DNA from: Holophagaceae bacterium UBA1801
GTDB lineage: Bacteria; Acidobacteriota; Holophagae; Holophagales; Holophagaceae
Direction of reading: 5' to 3'
NCBI GenBank assembly: GCA_002319925.1
Contig: DCFP01000117.1
Location: 1-38,985 of the forward strand
DNA: 38,985 bases
Positions 31,050 through 38,985 of this stretch are shown here, one piece after another. The notes beneath the pieces were generated by a model. It saw only the letters and a list, made by a program, of their open reading frames with translations, ran no database searches and was not told where the DNA came from. The position numbers and the translations under genes were made by a program. The stretch's first letter is position 1. Each line of letters opens with the position of its first letter.

Positions 31050-31787
31050 TCAACTATCCAGCTCCTTGGTCGCCTTTGTGAGGGTCGGTATATCCTTCAC
31101 CTGATCCGCAGGAATATCCGCCGCCAGCGTGATGTTTTCAGCCTTGGCTATATTGGACACCATCCCGCGGACCGTCTGGAAGGACTTGGTCTGGAGCGGA
31201 ATCTGCTTGATCACTGCGCCGAGCAGGGTGACCTGTCCAAAGACCTGGGCTGCCTTGCCCAGTTGCAGCGGGTTGTTGGCCAGGCTCTGGCAGGCCGCCT
31301 GCAGCGTCGAAAGCGTCTGGGGCACGGACAACAGGGCGATGGCATCGGCGCCCAGCATGAGGCCGAGATGGGAATGGGCCTTGGACACCGAGGCGGCTTT
31401 CTCCTTGCTGTAGCACTGCCAATCGTTCTGGAGCACAGCCAGTTCGTCTCCCGCCTCCGTGGCCATCTTCAGCTGCTCCGAGTCGATGTTCCCATCCTTG
31501 CGCTTGGCGGTGGCTTCCTTGTACTGGGCGCTAAGCATGCGGATCTTCGCGACCTTTTCCGGAGGATACATGTCGATCATGGTGTCCACCGCCTTCATGC
31601 CCTGGTCCGTGGCGATGGTGACGAAGGTGATCAAGATGGCGCCCGACTGGAGCGCCGCGCCGACATCAACCTTGGGAGCTGCGTTCGCAGGCGCGGGGGA
31701 CGAAGGCTTGAGCAGCGTACTGAGCAAGCCCTGGGCTGGAAGTAGGGCCGTGCAGGAAGCAAGGACTATGGCGCAGCGGAAACTCAT
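31050..31787 (-). CDS. Unrecognised secreted protein, third gene of an operon
   Basis: 245 residues, not recognised. A hydrophobic signal-like N-terminus (about 1-20, ending LLPAQG) is followed by a Pro/Ala-rich link and a mostly helical body. A hydrophobic stretch (AILITFVTIA, about 51-60) and LGLMLGADAIALL (about 140-152) may contact membrane. A Lys/Glu/Ala-rich stretch lies at 80-130. The ATG overlaps the upstream stop (ATGA 31784-31787), and GGAG lies 5 nt before it. Confidence 0.72.
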   Translation of the reverse strand: MSFRCAIVLASCTALLPAQGLLSTLLKPSSPAPANAAPKVDVGAALQSGAILITFVTIATDQGMKAVDTMIDMYPPEKVAKIRMLSAQYKEATAKRKDGNIDSEQLKMATEAGDELAVLQNDWQCYSKEKAASVSKAHSHLGLMLGADAIALLSVPQTLSTLQAACQSLANNPLQLGKAAQVFGQVTLLGAVIKQIPLQTKSFQTVRGMVSNIAKAENITLAADIPADQVKDIPTLTKATKELDS

Positions 31788-33820
31788 GGAAGCTCCTGTT
31801 GGGTGGCCATCACAGCCTGGTTGAAGTGTTTCTTGGCGGCGCTCTCCGCCAGCCGGTCGAGGGTGTCGCGGATGAAATCCATGGCCCAGGCTCCCGTGTC
31901 GAGCGGAGACAGGGCTTCCGCGGGTTTATCGAGCGATCGGGAATGGTCCGTCTGGATGCCGAACTTGAGGCGCGGTTCCTGGCTATCGGGTCCCACCTGG
32001 AGACGCACGCGCCACTGGCCCGTGAAGGTCGTGACAGCTCCCGTGGCATTCATGCCAAGATTGCTCGCCTGGAGCTTCATCCGAGGCTGTTTCTCCTCGC
32101 GTGTTTCCGGCAACTGGAAGCGGCATCCCCCTGGAGCCATGAGCGCCTGGGCCACCATCGGAGCCAGCCAGAGCGGCTCGGGCACCCAATCCGGAGCACC
32201 ATCGACCACGGGTGTATTCAAGGAGAGCAGAGGATTGGCTTCCGCGCTGCCGCTGAAGAAGAGGACATCCCCGGGGCGTACCTTCTCCTCACGGAGAATG
32301 GACAGATTGAGGAAGCCCTTGCTGAAGGCCTGGGGAAGCATGAGTGGTCCCAGGGGACGCCCACTGGCGTCCTTCACATCACCGGAGGGCCGGAACCAGA
32401 GCAAGGGTTTGTGCTCGTCGGGCGCCGGTCCCTGCCATTGCGGGCGACGCCCCGCATCGATGACTCCCGCCGACAAGCGCGAGTCTCCGGCCGGGATCGC
32501 CAGGAGATGGCCCTGGACCTTCTCGGCCAGGTGGATCACTGCGTTCCGGCAAACCGTGAACCAAGCGGCATCCCGGTCCAGTTCACGGATGCCTTCCTTC
32601 TCGACCTGGGCCATCTCCTCGGACTGCTCGAGGAATCCGTGCATGGGGTAACATGCAGCCTCGCCTTCGCCCTCCCTCACAAAGATGGCCACCCCCAGAT
32701 GGAGTCGATAGAAATGTTCCAGGCTTCCGTCAGCCTTCCTCCGCGTGCCGTGGTAGGTTCCCAGCACGCCGAGATCGACGCGCCGGTCCGGCTTCTGCAG
32801 GGCTTCTCGCGCAGTGACGGCTTGATCGGACGATAGAAAATTGCCTTCGGACAGATCCGAATAGCGGGCGATGTAGTCGTGCAGGCGCTGGAATTGGTCC
32901 TTCGCAGCCGTCCGTTTGGGCTCTCCCGGCAACAGACGAAGCCCACCGGCTTTGGAAAGGTAGTCGCCCAGGAGCGCCAGGAAGGCATCAGCGTCGATGG
33001 TGTGCAACGCCCCGTTATTGATATTCCGCGGCGGTGCTCCCCGCCATGCCAGTGCGACGGTGGGTTCGGGGCGCTCAGTGGGCCGGTCCACGACCGTCAA
33101 TGAATAAGGTTCACCGGCGGGCAGTTTCCGCTTGGGATCAGCCACATCCTGGATCACCGCGTACTTCGGCTCCGCATACTGGACCCGGGCGAAATGACCG
33201 GGTCCGCGCAGGCTGTCCCCCTGCTTGACGCCGCGCTCGCGGCCGAAGGGCCAGATGCCGCCTTTCAACCCGGAATCGGGCGAGGTCAGGGTGAGGCCGT
33301 CCAACACGAAGGGAGTGCCATGCTCTTTCACCTGGGCGAGGCAGACGTCCATCCACCGGGTCGTCGCGGTCTCATAGGCTTGCCGCAACAGCTCGTCCCG
33401 CCGTGCCGCCTGGCTGCGCCCGAGGTCCACGGTCGCAGCCACCATGCGGGTAGCCGAGAACAGAGTCGCGTTGGTCCAGGGATCCAGGAGGGAAAGATCG
33501 CCCACCACCACGGCTTCGTAATGATCAATGACCCCGGCGGTCACCTCGTGGGTGAGCCTGCCGATGTGCAGGGTTGGAACGAGCACAAGTACACGCTCAT
33601 TGGGCGAGATCCGGACTTCGGTGGAAAGTTGCACCACCGCCCCTGGAAAGGCCTGGGATGCTTTCCTCCGCAACGCCTCTTGAAGCGCGGCCTTGTCCGG
33701 GAGCAACGCATCCGCGGCGCCCTCGCCCAGGATGAATTCCGGGGCGAGAACGAACTTGACCGGAATCTCTGCGAAAAGTGGACTTATGAGACAGAGAAGG
33801 GCTGCCAGCCATCGGCCCAT
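31784..33820 (-). CDS. Unrecognised secreted protein, second gene of an operon
   Basis: 678 residues, not recognised. A signal peptide ends around ISPLFA (residue 17). The N-terminal 160 residues (VRISPNERVLVLVPTLHIGRLTHEV, GDLSLLDPWTNATLFSATR, ELLRQAYETATTRW) look like a conserved envelope-protein domain, reminiscent of the LPP20/FlgT group. The later part contains HFYRLHLGVAIFVRE and a C-terminal FTGQWRVRLQVGPDS region. The start is ATG 33820 or GTG 33823: both overlap the TGA of the first gene (GTGATG), with AAGG 7 nt before the ATG. It is coupled at both ends. Confidence 0.72.
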   Translation of the reverse strand: MGRWLAALLCLISPLFAEIPVKFVLAPEFILGEGAADALLPDKAALQEALRRKASQAFPGAVVQLSTEVRISPNERVLVLVPTLHIGRLTHEVTAGVIDHYEAVVVGDLSLLDPWTNATLFSATRMVAATVDLGRSQAARRDELLRQAYETATTRWMDVCLAQVKEHGTPFVLDGLTLTSPDSGLKGGIWPFGRERGVKQGDSLRGPGHFARVQYAEPKYAVIQDVADPKRKLPAGEPYSLTVVDRPTERPEPTVALAWRGAPPRNINNGALHTIDADAFLALLGDYLSKAGGLRLLPGEPKRTAAKDQFQRLHDYIARYSDLSEGNFLSSDQAVTAREALQKPDRRVDLGVLGTYHGTRRKADGSLEHFYRLHLGVAIFVREGEGEAACYPMHGFLEQSEEMAQVEKEGIRELDRDAAWFTVCRNAVIHLAEKVQGHLLAIPAGDSRLSAGVIDAGRRPQWQGPAPDEHKPLLWFRPSGDVKDASGRPLGPLMLPQAFSKGFLNLSILREEKVRPGDVLFFSGSAEANPLLSLNTPVVDGAPDWVPEPLWLAPMVAQALMAPGGCRFQLPETREEKQPRMKLQASNLGMNATGAVTTFTGQWRVRLQVGPDSQEPRLKFGIQTDHSRSLDKPAEALSPLDTGAWAMDFIRDTLDRLAESAAKKHFNQAVMATQQELP

Positions 33821-35424
33821 CACATCGCCTTGAGCAGGGTGTTCTTGTCGTCCATGGAGTTCACCACGAAGCGGCCCAGCAGGGGTTCGATCACCGCCAT
33901 GACATCCATGCCGGTCTTCCCCTTGAGGTCCACGTAGATGGTCTCGCTGTGGGCATCCCCGCGGAATTCGGGCTTGATGGCGAAGCCTCCGTTTCGCAGC
34001 GCCTGTTTGATGTTCAAGGTCGCCATGGGGCTCTGGATGTTGTCCACCCGTATGATGTAGGTCGTGGCCGCGGCAGCGGTCTCGCGAGTCTCGGCCCGGG
34101 CCACTTTGCGAAGCGCCGAACGGAGTTCGTCGGGCAGGACACTGTCCGCCTTGCGGATGGCGAGCTGGGTGGCATGGGCCCGACCCAGATCATCCGAGGC
34201 CTCGTCACCGCTGTCCCCCGTCACCACTTTGTCCGGCAACAGTGTGTCGCCGTCCTTGATGCGCAGAACACGATAGATGACCTGGGAGGTGTACCGGTGA
34301 TACTCGTTGACGGGCGTCACCCGGTTCAAGGCCACGGCCACATAGTCGCCCGGGGCGATGTCGGGGTTCTTCTTGAGGTTGTCGCGGATCGTGAGGTAGA
34401 GCTGGTCCTCGGTCTCGAAGGTGCGGCCCATCAGGTTCATGTCCACGAACTTCGTATTGAGGCCCGACTTCTCGAGGATCTCGCCCAGGGCGGCCCGGAC
34501 CTCGTTGGAACTGCCGGCGCCCTTCTTCGTGGTGTCCGCGTAGATGGTGATCCGGTGGTACTGGCTGCTGTTGTCGTCGAAGGTGGAGCTGGACTGCGCT
34601 TGCTTGGCATAGGCAGCGCTGGAGGAAGCCGTGCGGGCGTCCACCGAGGCCTGGTCCTGGTAGTTCCATTCCGCGGAACCGGAGGACGACTGCTTGGCCT
34701 TCAACTGCATCTCCTGGGAAGCGCTCCCGGAGCCGTTGACCGAGGCGGCGTCCTTTTGATAGGCATTCACCGAATTGTTGGCCTGCACCGCGACCTTGCC
34801 CTTGTCGGACGTGCTTCCGGTCGCCTTCAGATACGTGGCCTTGGCTTTGCTGGAGGCGGAAACATTGAGACTCGCACCGGCGGAAGCGTGGATGTCCTGG
34901 CGGTTGTCGACGACTTCATCCAATAGCACGGGAGGCTTTGCACGATTGGCGTCCATGCCTTCGGAGGTATACGCCAGCACGATGACCTTGAACTTGCCTT
35001 CCACTTCCTGGGCGAGGGACAGGTTCAGGCTGTTCTCCAGGAACTTGCGGAAGGCATTCCCATCCACCTTGATGGCCACCTCGACCACAGCTTTGCCCGA
35101 CTCGATATTCGAACTCCTCACATCCGTCGCCAGGAGGAAGGTCGCCTTGTGGTCTACGACTTCCCGCAGGATCCGATCGTGATCGGCGCCAAGCTTTGCC
35201 CGGTTTCCGTAAAGGAAGTGCAAAGCCTGGGCGAGCGCATCCGTGACTGCGTTGGATTCGGCCAGTTCCAGAGCCTTCTGATTGACCTGGGCAGTCTTGC
35301 CCTTGGTCTCCACAACCATTTCCCCGTGTCCCGCGGTCGTGATGAGATCGGCGGCAGGGAGGCTGGGTGCGACAACGACCAGCGCTGGGAGCAGGAACAA
35401 GGAACGGAACGGCGAGGACAGCAA
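33820..35424 (-). CDS. Secreted protein with FlgT/LPP20-like N-terminal domain and Ser/Ala-rich linker; TTG start
   Basis: 534 residues. I take TTG at 35422-35424 as start: it directly follows GGAGGTGA, and the result begins with a good signal peptide (about 1-26, ending LPAADL). A longer frame to 35631 codes an un-protein-like Arg/Gln/His-rich stretch. Mature N-terminus: a conserved-looking segment TAGHGEMVVETKG-KTAQVNQKALELAESNAVTDALAQ, resembling FlgT_N/LPP20-type domains. The middle (about 170-310) is very rich in Ser, Ala, Gln and Lys and probably extended. The C-terminal part (EVRAALGEILEKSG, FVDMNLMGRTFETEDQLYLTIRDNL) looks folded. First gene of the three-gene operon. Confidence 0.72.
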   Translation of the reverse strand: MLSSPFRSLFLLPALVVVAPSLPAADLITTAGHGEMVVETKGKTAQVNQKALELAESNAVTDALAQALHFLYGNRAKLGADHDRILREVVDHKATFLLATDVRSSNIESGKAVVEVAIKVDGNAFRKFLENSLNLSLAQEVEGKFKVIVLAYTSEGMDANRAKPPVLLDEVVDNRQDIHASAGASLNVSASSKAKATYLKATGSTSDKGKVAVQANNSVNAYQKDAASVNGSGSASQEMQLKAKQSSSGSAEWNYQDQASVDARTASSSAAYAKQAQSSSTFDDNSSQYHRITIYADTTKKGAGSSNEVRAALGEILEKSGLNTKFVDMNLMGRTFETEDQLYLTIRDNLKKNPDIAPGDYVAVALNRVTPVNEYHRYTSQVIYRVLRIKDGDTLLPDKVVTGDSGDEASDDLGRAHATQLAIRKADSVLPDELRSALRKVARAETRETAAAATTYIIRVDNIQSPMATLNIKQALRNGGFAIKPEFRGDAHSETIYVDLKGKTGMDVMAVIEPLLGRFVVNSMDDKNTLLKAM

Positions 35425-36075
35425 TGTCACCTCCAGGAAATATGGGAACAACTTGTGAATTACCCGGGCTATCTGAGCTCGATGCTGAAAACCGAATGGA
35501 CGATTTTGAAACTCAAGCAAAACGCGGCCGAAAGCCTGCCTCTGGCGCAGACCGCTGCCAGCCCCAGGACCGTGGAATGGCCACATGCCGTGGAGCAAAT
35601 GCGCTGATCGCGGTTTTTGGAAACACGCCACCCTGGCCCGTTATGGACACAGGGATAGCTGGAGGAGATATCGGATGAGGGAGCAAATTACTTAAACATG
35701 GATCGCAAGATTAATTCACTCCAGCGATCGGATTGATTTACGCAATAAAAATCTTGCGTCAAGTGTCGCAACAGCCAGCCATGAAAGGTCGAGAGCGGTT
35801 TCGCAACGCTGTGGAACCCGGTCGACTCCGGCTCGGCTCGTCCATGGGCCATTCCTGCAGGACCGCTGATATCCACTTTGATTTTGTATTAACAATACCT
35901 TTTATATTTTTATTATCCGATCTGAAAAAAAATTGAAATCATTGAGCCGCCTCTTATTCATCTATGCGGTGTATCCAATCCGGAGCAACGGCGGGCGTGC
36001 CGGACTTTCTTTACTAGTTGGGACCAATCTCCGCCGGCGGATGACGGTCCCTATGCCCACCCATGCCAAGATCAA
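35425..36075. other. Intergenic region, no gene seen
   Basis: About 650 bp between the divergent secreted-protein operon and the metallophosphoesterase gene. It contains a 9-bp inverted pair CGCAAGATT (35704-35712) / AATCTTGCG (35750-35758) separated by 37 bp, and an AT-rich island around 35879-35940 with GTATT-aac-AATAC. Small ORFs inside lack ribosome sites and coding character. Confidence 0.5.
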
Positions 36076-37251
36076 ATGGGTTTGGACCATTCCATGAAAC
36101 TCCGCATGCTTCTGTTCTTCCTCATCGTCACGGCCATCATCGCGGCTGGGTGCGCCTACATGGCCGCCCGCTCCATGAGTCTGTGGCCCGTGCTCCAGGA
36201 ACATCAGGTCATGGTGTGGGGCTCCGCCGCACTCTTCGCCGTCCTTCAGTTCGGTGTCCCTCTTTTGCACCGCTTGTGTGGGATCCGCAGCCGGCTCCTG
36301 TACTGGTGCTCCTACATGGCCCTGGGCCTGGTATCAACCTACTTCCTGTACCTGGCTGCGGCCGATCTGGTCCAGGCCATCTTGAGAGCGGTCTTCCATC
36401 TGCCAGCCGCGGTGGGCACCTGGGCCCTCGCTTCAGCAGCAGTGCTCACCCTCGTTTCTGGGCTCGTGGGACTGGTGCAATGCCTTCGCCCGGTGCGGAC
36501 CGTGGAGGTGGAGCTGCCGCTTCCGGATCTCCCGGTTTACTTGCAGGGCTTCAGGATCATCCAGATCTCCGATCTCCATCTGAGCCCGCTGCTCACCAGG
36601 GCGCCGGTCCAGCGGCTCGCAGATCAGTGCAATGCACTGGCGCCCGATCTCATCGCCGTGACCGGGGACCTGGCTGACGGTGACATCGGCCAGGAGCGGC
36701 TCAGTCTGGAAGCCCTGGGCACCCTGCGCGCCGCCCACGGAATCTATTTCGTCACCGGCAACCACGAATACTACTCGGGCGTCGAGCCATGGCTGCGGGC
36801 CGTGCGGGATCTGGGCTGGAAGGTGCTGATGAACGAGCACGCCATCATCCAGCATGAAGGCGGCTCCCTCGCGGTGATTGGTCTTCCCGATCCCACGGGC
36901 CGGATCGAAGGCCACGGCCCGGATCTTTCCAAAGCCATGGCGGGAATTCCCGACGAGTGCATCAGACTGCTGCTCAACCATCAGCCTCTCCAGACAGCAA
37001 GAGCCGTCGGGGCAGGCATCCACATCCAGCTCTCCGGCCATACCCACGGCGGGCAGTACTTCCCCTGGAGCCTCGTCATCCGGCGGTTCTTCGAACATCC
37101 AGTGGGTCTGTACCGCGTCGGATCCATGTGGCTCTATGTCAGCCCCGGGACAGGCTTCTGGGGGCCACCGAACCGCTTCCTCGTGCCGCCGGAAATCACG
37201 GTGATCACGCTGCGCAAGGCAGCCAAGGAAACGATCGGACCTGAATCCTAG
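36076..37251 (+). CDS. Membrane-anchored metallophosphoesterase (YkuE/YaeI-like)
   Basis: 391 residues. Four hydrophobic segments in the first 135 residues anchor it, then a calcineurin-like domain with all motifs: ISDLHLS (Asp166, His168), VTGDLADGD (Asp198), VTGNHEYYSG (Asn229, His230), LLLNHQP (His302) and LSGHTHGG (His322, His324). It hydrolyses phosphoester bonds with two metal ions. Relatives act on envelope lipids or nucleotides. The start is unsure: ATG 36076 has no good ribosome site and ATG 36094 is equally possible. It ends overlapping the uvrB stop by three bases. Confidence 0.9.
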   Translation: MGLDHSMKLRMLLFFLIVTAIIAAGCAYMAARSMSLWPVLQEHQVMVWGSAALFAVLQFGVPLLHRLCGIRSRLLYWCSYMALGLVSTYFLYLAAADLVQAILRAVFHLPAAVGTWALASAAVLTLVSGLVGLVQCLRPVRTVEVELPLPDLPVYLQGFRIIQISDLHLSPLLTRAPVQRLADQCNALAPDLIAVTGDLADGDIGQERLSLEALGTLRAAHGIYFVTGNHEYYSGVEPWLRAVRDLGWKVLMNEHAIIQHEGGSLAVIGLPDPTGRIEGHGPDLSKAMAGIPDECIRLLLNHQPLQTARAVGAGIHIQLSGHTHGGQYFPWSLVIRRFFEHPVGLYRVGSMWLYVSPGTGFWGPPNRFLVPPEITVITLRKAAKETIGPES

Positions 37252-38985
37252 GGTACCTGGGTCGGCACACCCACGTCCGTCAGCCGCTCCCGCCGCAGCT
37301 TCAGCACGCGGTCGCGGATCTCGGCGGCCTGTTCGAACTCCATGCGGCTGGCGTGATCCCGCATCTGCTTCTCGATCTTGGCGATCTCTTTCTCGAAGCC
37401 GGCATCGTCCAGGTAGAGGATCGGCTCGTCCGCAGCCTGTTCCTTGGGCACGGGCACGAACTCCCGGGCCAGGGCCTCGCCGAGCACATCGTCGATGTTC
37501 TTGCGCACGGTCTCCGGCGTGATGCCATTGGCTTCGTTGTAGGCCACCTGCTTGGCGCGCCGCCGCTCGGTCTCACCGATGGCCTGCGTCATGGAACCCG
37601 TCATCACATCCGCATAGAGGATGGCCTTGCCGTTCACATTGCGGGCGGCGCGCCCGATGGTCTGGATGAGGCTCCGGGCGCTGCGCAAGTAACCCTCTTT
37701 GTCGGCATCCAGGATGGCTACCAGCGAAACCTCGGGCAGATCGAGGCCCTCGCGCAAGAGATTGATGCCGATGAGGACGTTGAAGGAGCCGCGCCGTAGC
37801 TCCTTCAATTTCTCAACCCGCTCCAGGGTGTCGATCTCGCTGTGGAGGTACTCGGCCTTGATGCCCAGCTCCTGGTAGTACGAGGTGAGCTGCTCCGCCA
37901 GTTTCTTGGTGAGCACGGTGACCAGCACCCGCTCGTCCCGGGCCGTGACCTTGTGGATCTCCTCCAGCAGGTCGTCCACCTGGTTGCCCACGGGGCGCAC
38001 TTCCACGAGAGGATCCACGAGGCCCGTGGGGCGCACTACCTGCTCCACCACGACTCCGCCGCTCCGCTTCAGTTCGTAGTCGCCGGGCGTGGCGCTAACA
38101 AACACGAGCTGGTTGATGCGGGTCTCGAATTCCTCGAAGCGCAGGGGACGATTATCCAGCGCGGAAGGCAGGCGGAAGCCGTAGTCCACGAGGGTCCGCT
38201 TGCGGCTCTGGTCGCCGTTATACATACCGTGGAGCTGACCCGTGGCGACGTGGCTCTCGTCCATGAAGAGGAGGAAATCCTCGGGGAAGTAGTCCAGCAG
38301 CGTGTGGGGCGGCTCACCCACCTTGCGTCCGTCCAGGAAGCGGCTGTAGTTCTCGATGCCGGAGCAGACGCCCATTTCCTTGAGCATCTCGATGTCATAG
38401 ATGGTGCGCTGGTGCAAGCGCTGCAGCTCCACGATGCGGCCCTCCTCGCGCAGCGCATTTTCGCGGACTTCCAGCTCCTCCTTGATATCGCGGATGGCGC
38501 GTTGGAGCTTTTCCTCCGGCGTCACGTAGTGGGTCTTGGGCCAGACGGTGAGTGTGTCCAATTTCTCCAGCACCACGCCCCGCAGCGGATCGATTCGGGA
38601 GAGCCGTTCAATTTCATCGCCGAAGAGTTCGATGCGATAGGCCACGTCCTCGTACGCCGGATAGACCTCCACCACATCGCCCCGCACCCGGAAGACGCCG
38701 GGCTCGAAGCTCACCTGGTTCCGGGCGTACTGGATCGCCACCAGGTTCCGCAGCAGGATCGAGCGGTCCTTGGTGTCGCCGACCTTCAGCGTTACCGAAA
38801 GATCCATGTAGCTGGTGGGATCGCCCAGACCGTAGATGCAACTCACGGAGGCCACCACGATGGTGTCCCGGCGCTCCAGCAGGTGCCGTGTGGCGTTCAG
38901 CCGCAGCTTCTCCAGCTCGTCGTTGATCTTGGAGTCCTTCTCGATGAAGAGGTCCCGCTCGGGGACGTAGGCCTCGGGCTGGTAG
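37248..38985 (-). CDS. uvrB: Excinuclease ABC subunit B, 3' part (start outside window)
   Basis: 579 codons seen, from YQPEAYVP (the conserved hairpin region) to the TAG at 37248. Helicase elements are in order: RDTIVVASVSCIYGLG, the DESHV box, FVSATPGDYEL, LVTVLTKKLAEQL, GINLLREGLDLPEVSLVAILDADKEG and QTIGRAARNV. The C-terminal UVR domain (IEKQMRDHASRMEFEQAAEIRDRV) binds UvrC. The product verifies damage in nucleotide excision repair. The N-terminal Walker A lies beyond the right edge. It is convergent with the phosphoesterase gene. Confidence 0.97.
   Translation of the reverse strand, partial: YQPEAYVPERDLFIEKDSKINDELEKLRLNATRHLLERRDTIVVASVSCIYGLGDPTSYMDLSVTLKVGDTKDRSILLRNLVAIQYARNQVSFEPGVFRVRGDVVEVYPAYEDVAYRIELFGDEIERLSRIDPLRGVVLEKLDTLTVWPKTHYVTPEEKLQRAIRDIKEELEVRENALREEGRIVELQRLHQRTIYDIEMLKEMGVCSGIENYSRFLDGRKVGEPPHTLLDYFPEDFLLFMDESHVATGQLHGMYNGDQSRKRTLVDYGFRLPSALDNRPLRFEEFETRINQLVFVSATPGDYELKRSGGVVVEQVVRPTGLVDPLVEVRPVGNQVDDLLEEIHKVTARDERVLVTVLTKKLAEQLTSYYQELGIKAEYLHSEIDTLERVEKLKELRRGSFNVLIGINLLREGLDLPEVSLVAILDADKEGYLRSARSLIQTIGRAARNVNGKAILYADVMTGSMTQAIGETERRRAKQVAYNEANGITPETVRKNIDDVLGEALAREFVPVPKEQAADEPILYLDDAGFEKEIAKIEKQMRDHASRMEFEQAAEIRDRVLKLRRERLTDVGVPTQVP

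Noticed and set aside
35688..36270. Small minus-strand frames in the 650-bp gap
   Set aside because: No ribosome sites, no motifs, and the second one overlaps the start of the phosphoesterase gene.

Overview
This is a chromosomal window from a high-G+C, Gram-negative-type bacterium. Signal peptides and a lipobox protein point to an export and envelope machinery. An aminofutalosine synthase (MqnE) implies menaquinone made by the futalosine route, and the glycine decarboxylase P-protein is split into two subunits. My best guess is an Acidobacteriota member of the Holophagae/Geothrix type, but this is inference from gene content and style; no rRNA is present to prove it. I saw no tRNA, rRNA, CRISPR array, transposase or phage gene.

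Layout. 1-2284 (minus): 5' part of a very large secreted beta-helix/TIG-repeat protein that runs off the left end. 2857-7497: mqnE, an unknown membrane protein, a DJ-1/PfpI protein, two coupled small exported paralogues, a conspicuous AT-rich gap (6349-6918) and 5-formyl-THF cyclo-ligase. 7507-11267: a FHA-GAF signalling protein with an unusual kinase architecture, the YhbY ribosome-assembly factor and a 6-phosphofructokinase.

11271-20820 is the most interesting part, a probable amino-acid catabolic island. It holds a trans-3-hydroxyproline dehydratase-type enzyme, an alanine-dehydrogenase-like enzyme whose catalytic His position reads Gln, a GntR/FCD regulator, a tRNA-binding-domain protein, gcvPB, gcvPA and an SDR on the minus strand, and divergently a class V PLP enzyme without the desulfurase cysteine plus a homoserine-dehydrogenase-like enzyme. 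The same short motif (TGATATACYA) lies in front of the GntR gene and in the SDR/PLP divergent promoter, which suggests that one regulator ties the blocks together.

20899-30043: a methyltransferase, a 4-oxalocrotonate tautomerase, an EamA exporter, an AraC regulator, fructose-type PTS IIC and IIB (no IIA), and a ribose-type ABC importer (binding protein, ATPase, permease) with a ROK sugar kinase. A strong palindromic repeat sits between the binding-protein and ATPase genes. 30012-38985: an orphan amino-acid-type binding protein, a tightly coupled operon of three unrecognised secreted proteins, a membrane metallophosphoesterase, and uvrB, which runs off the right end.
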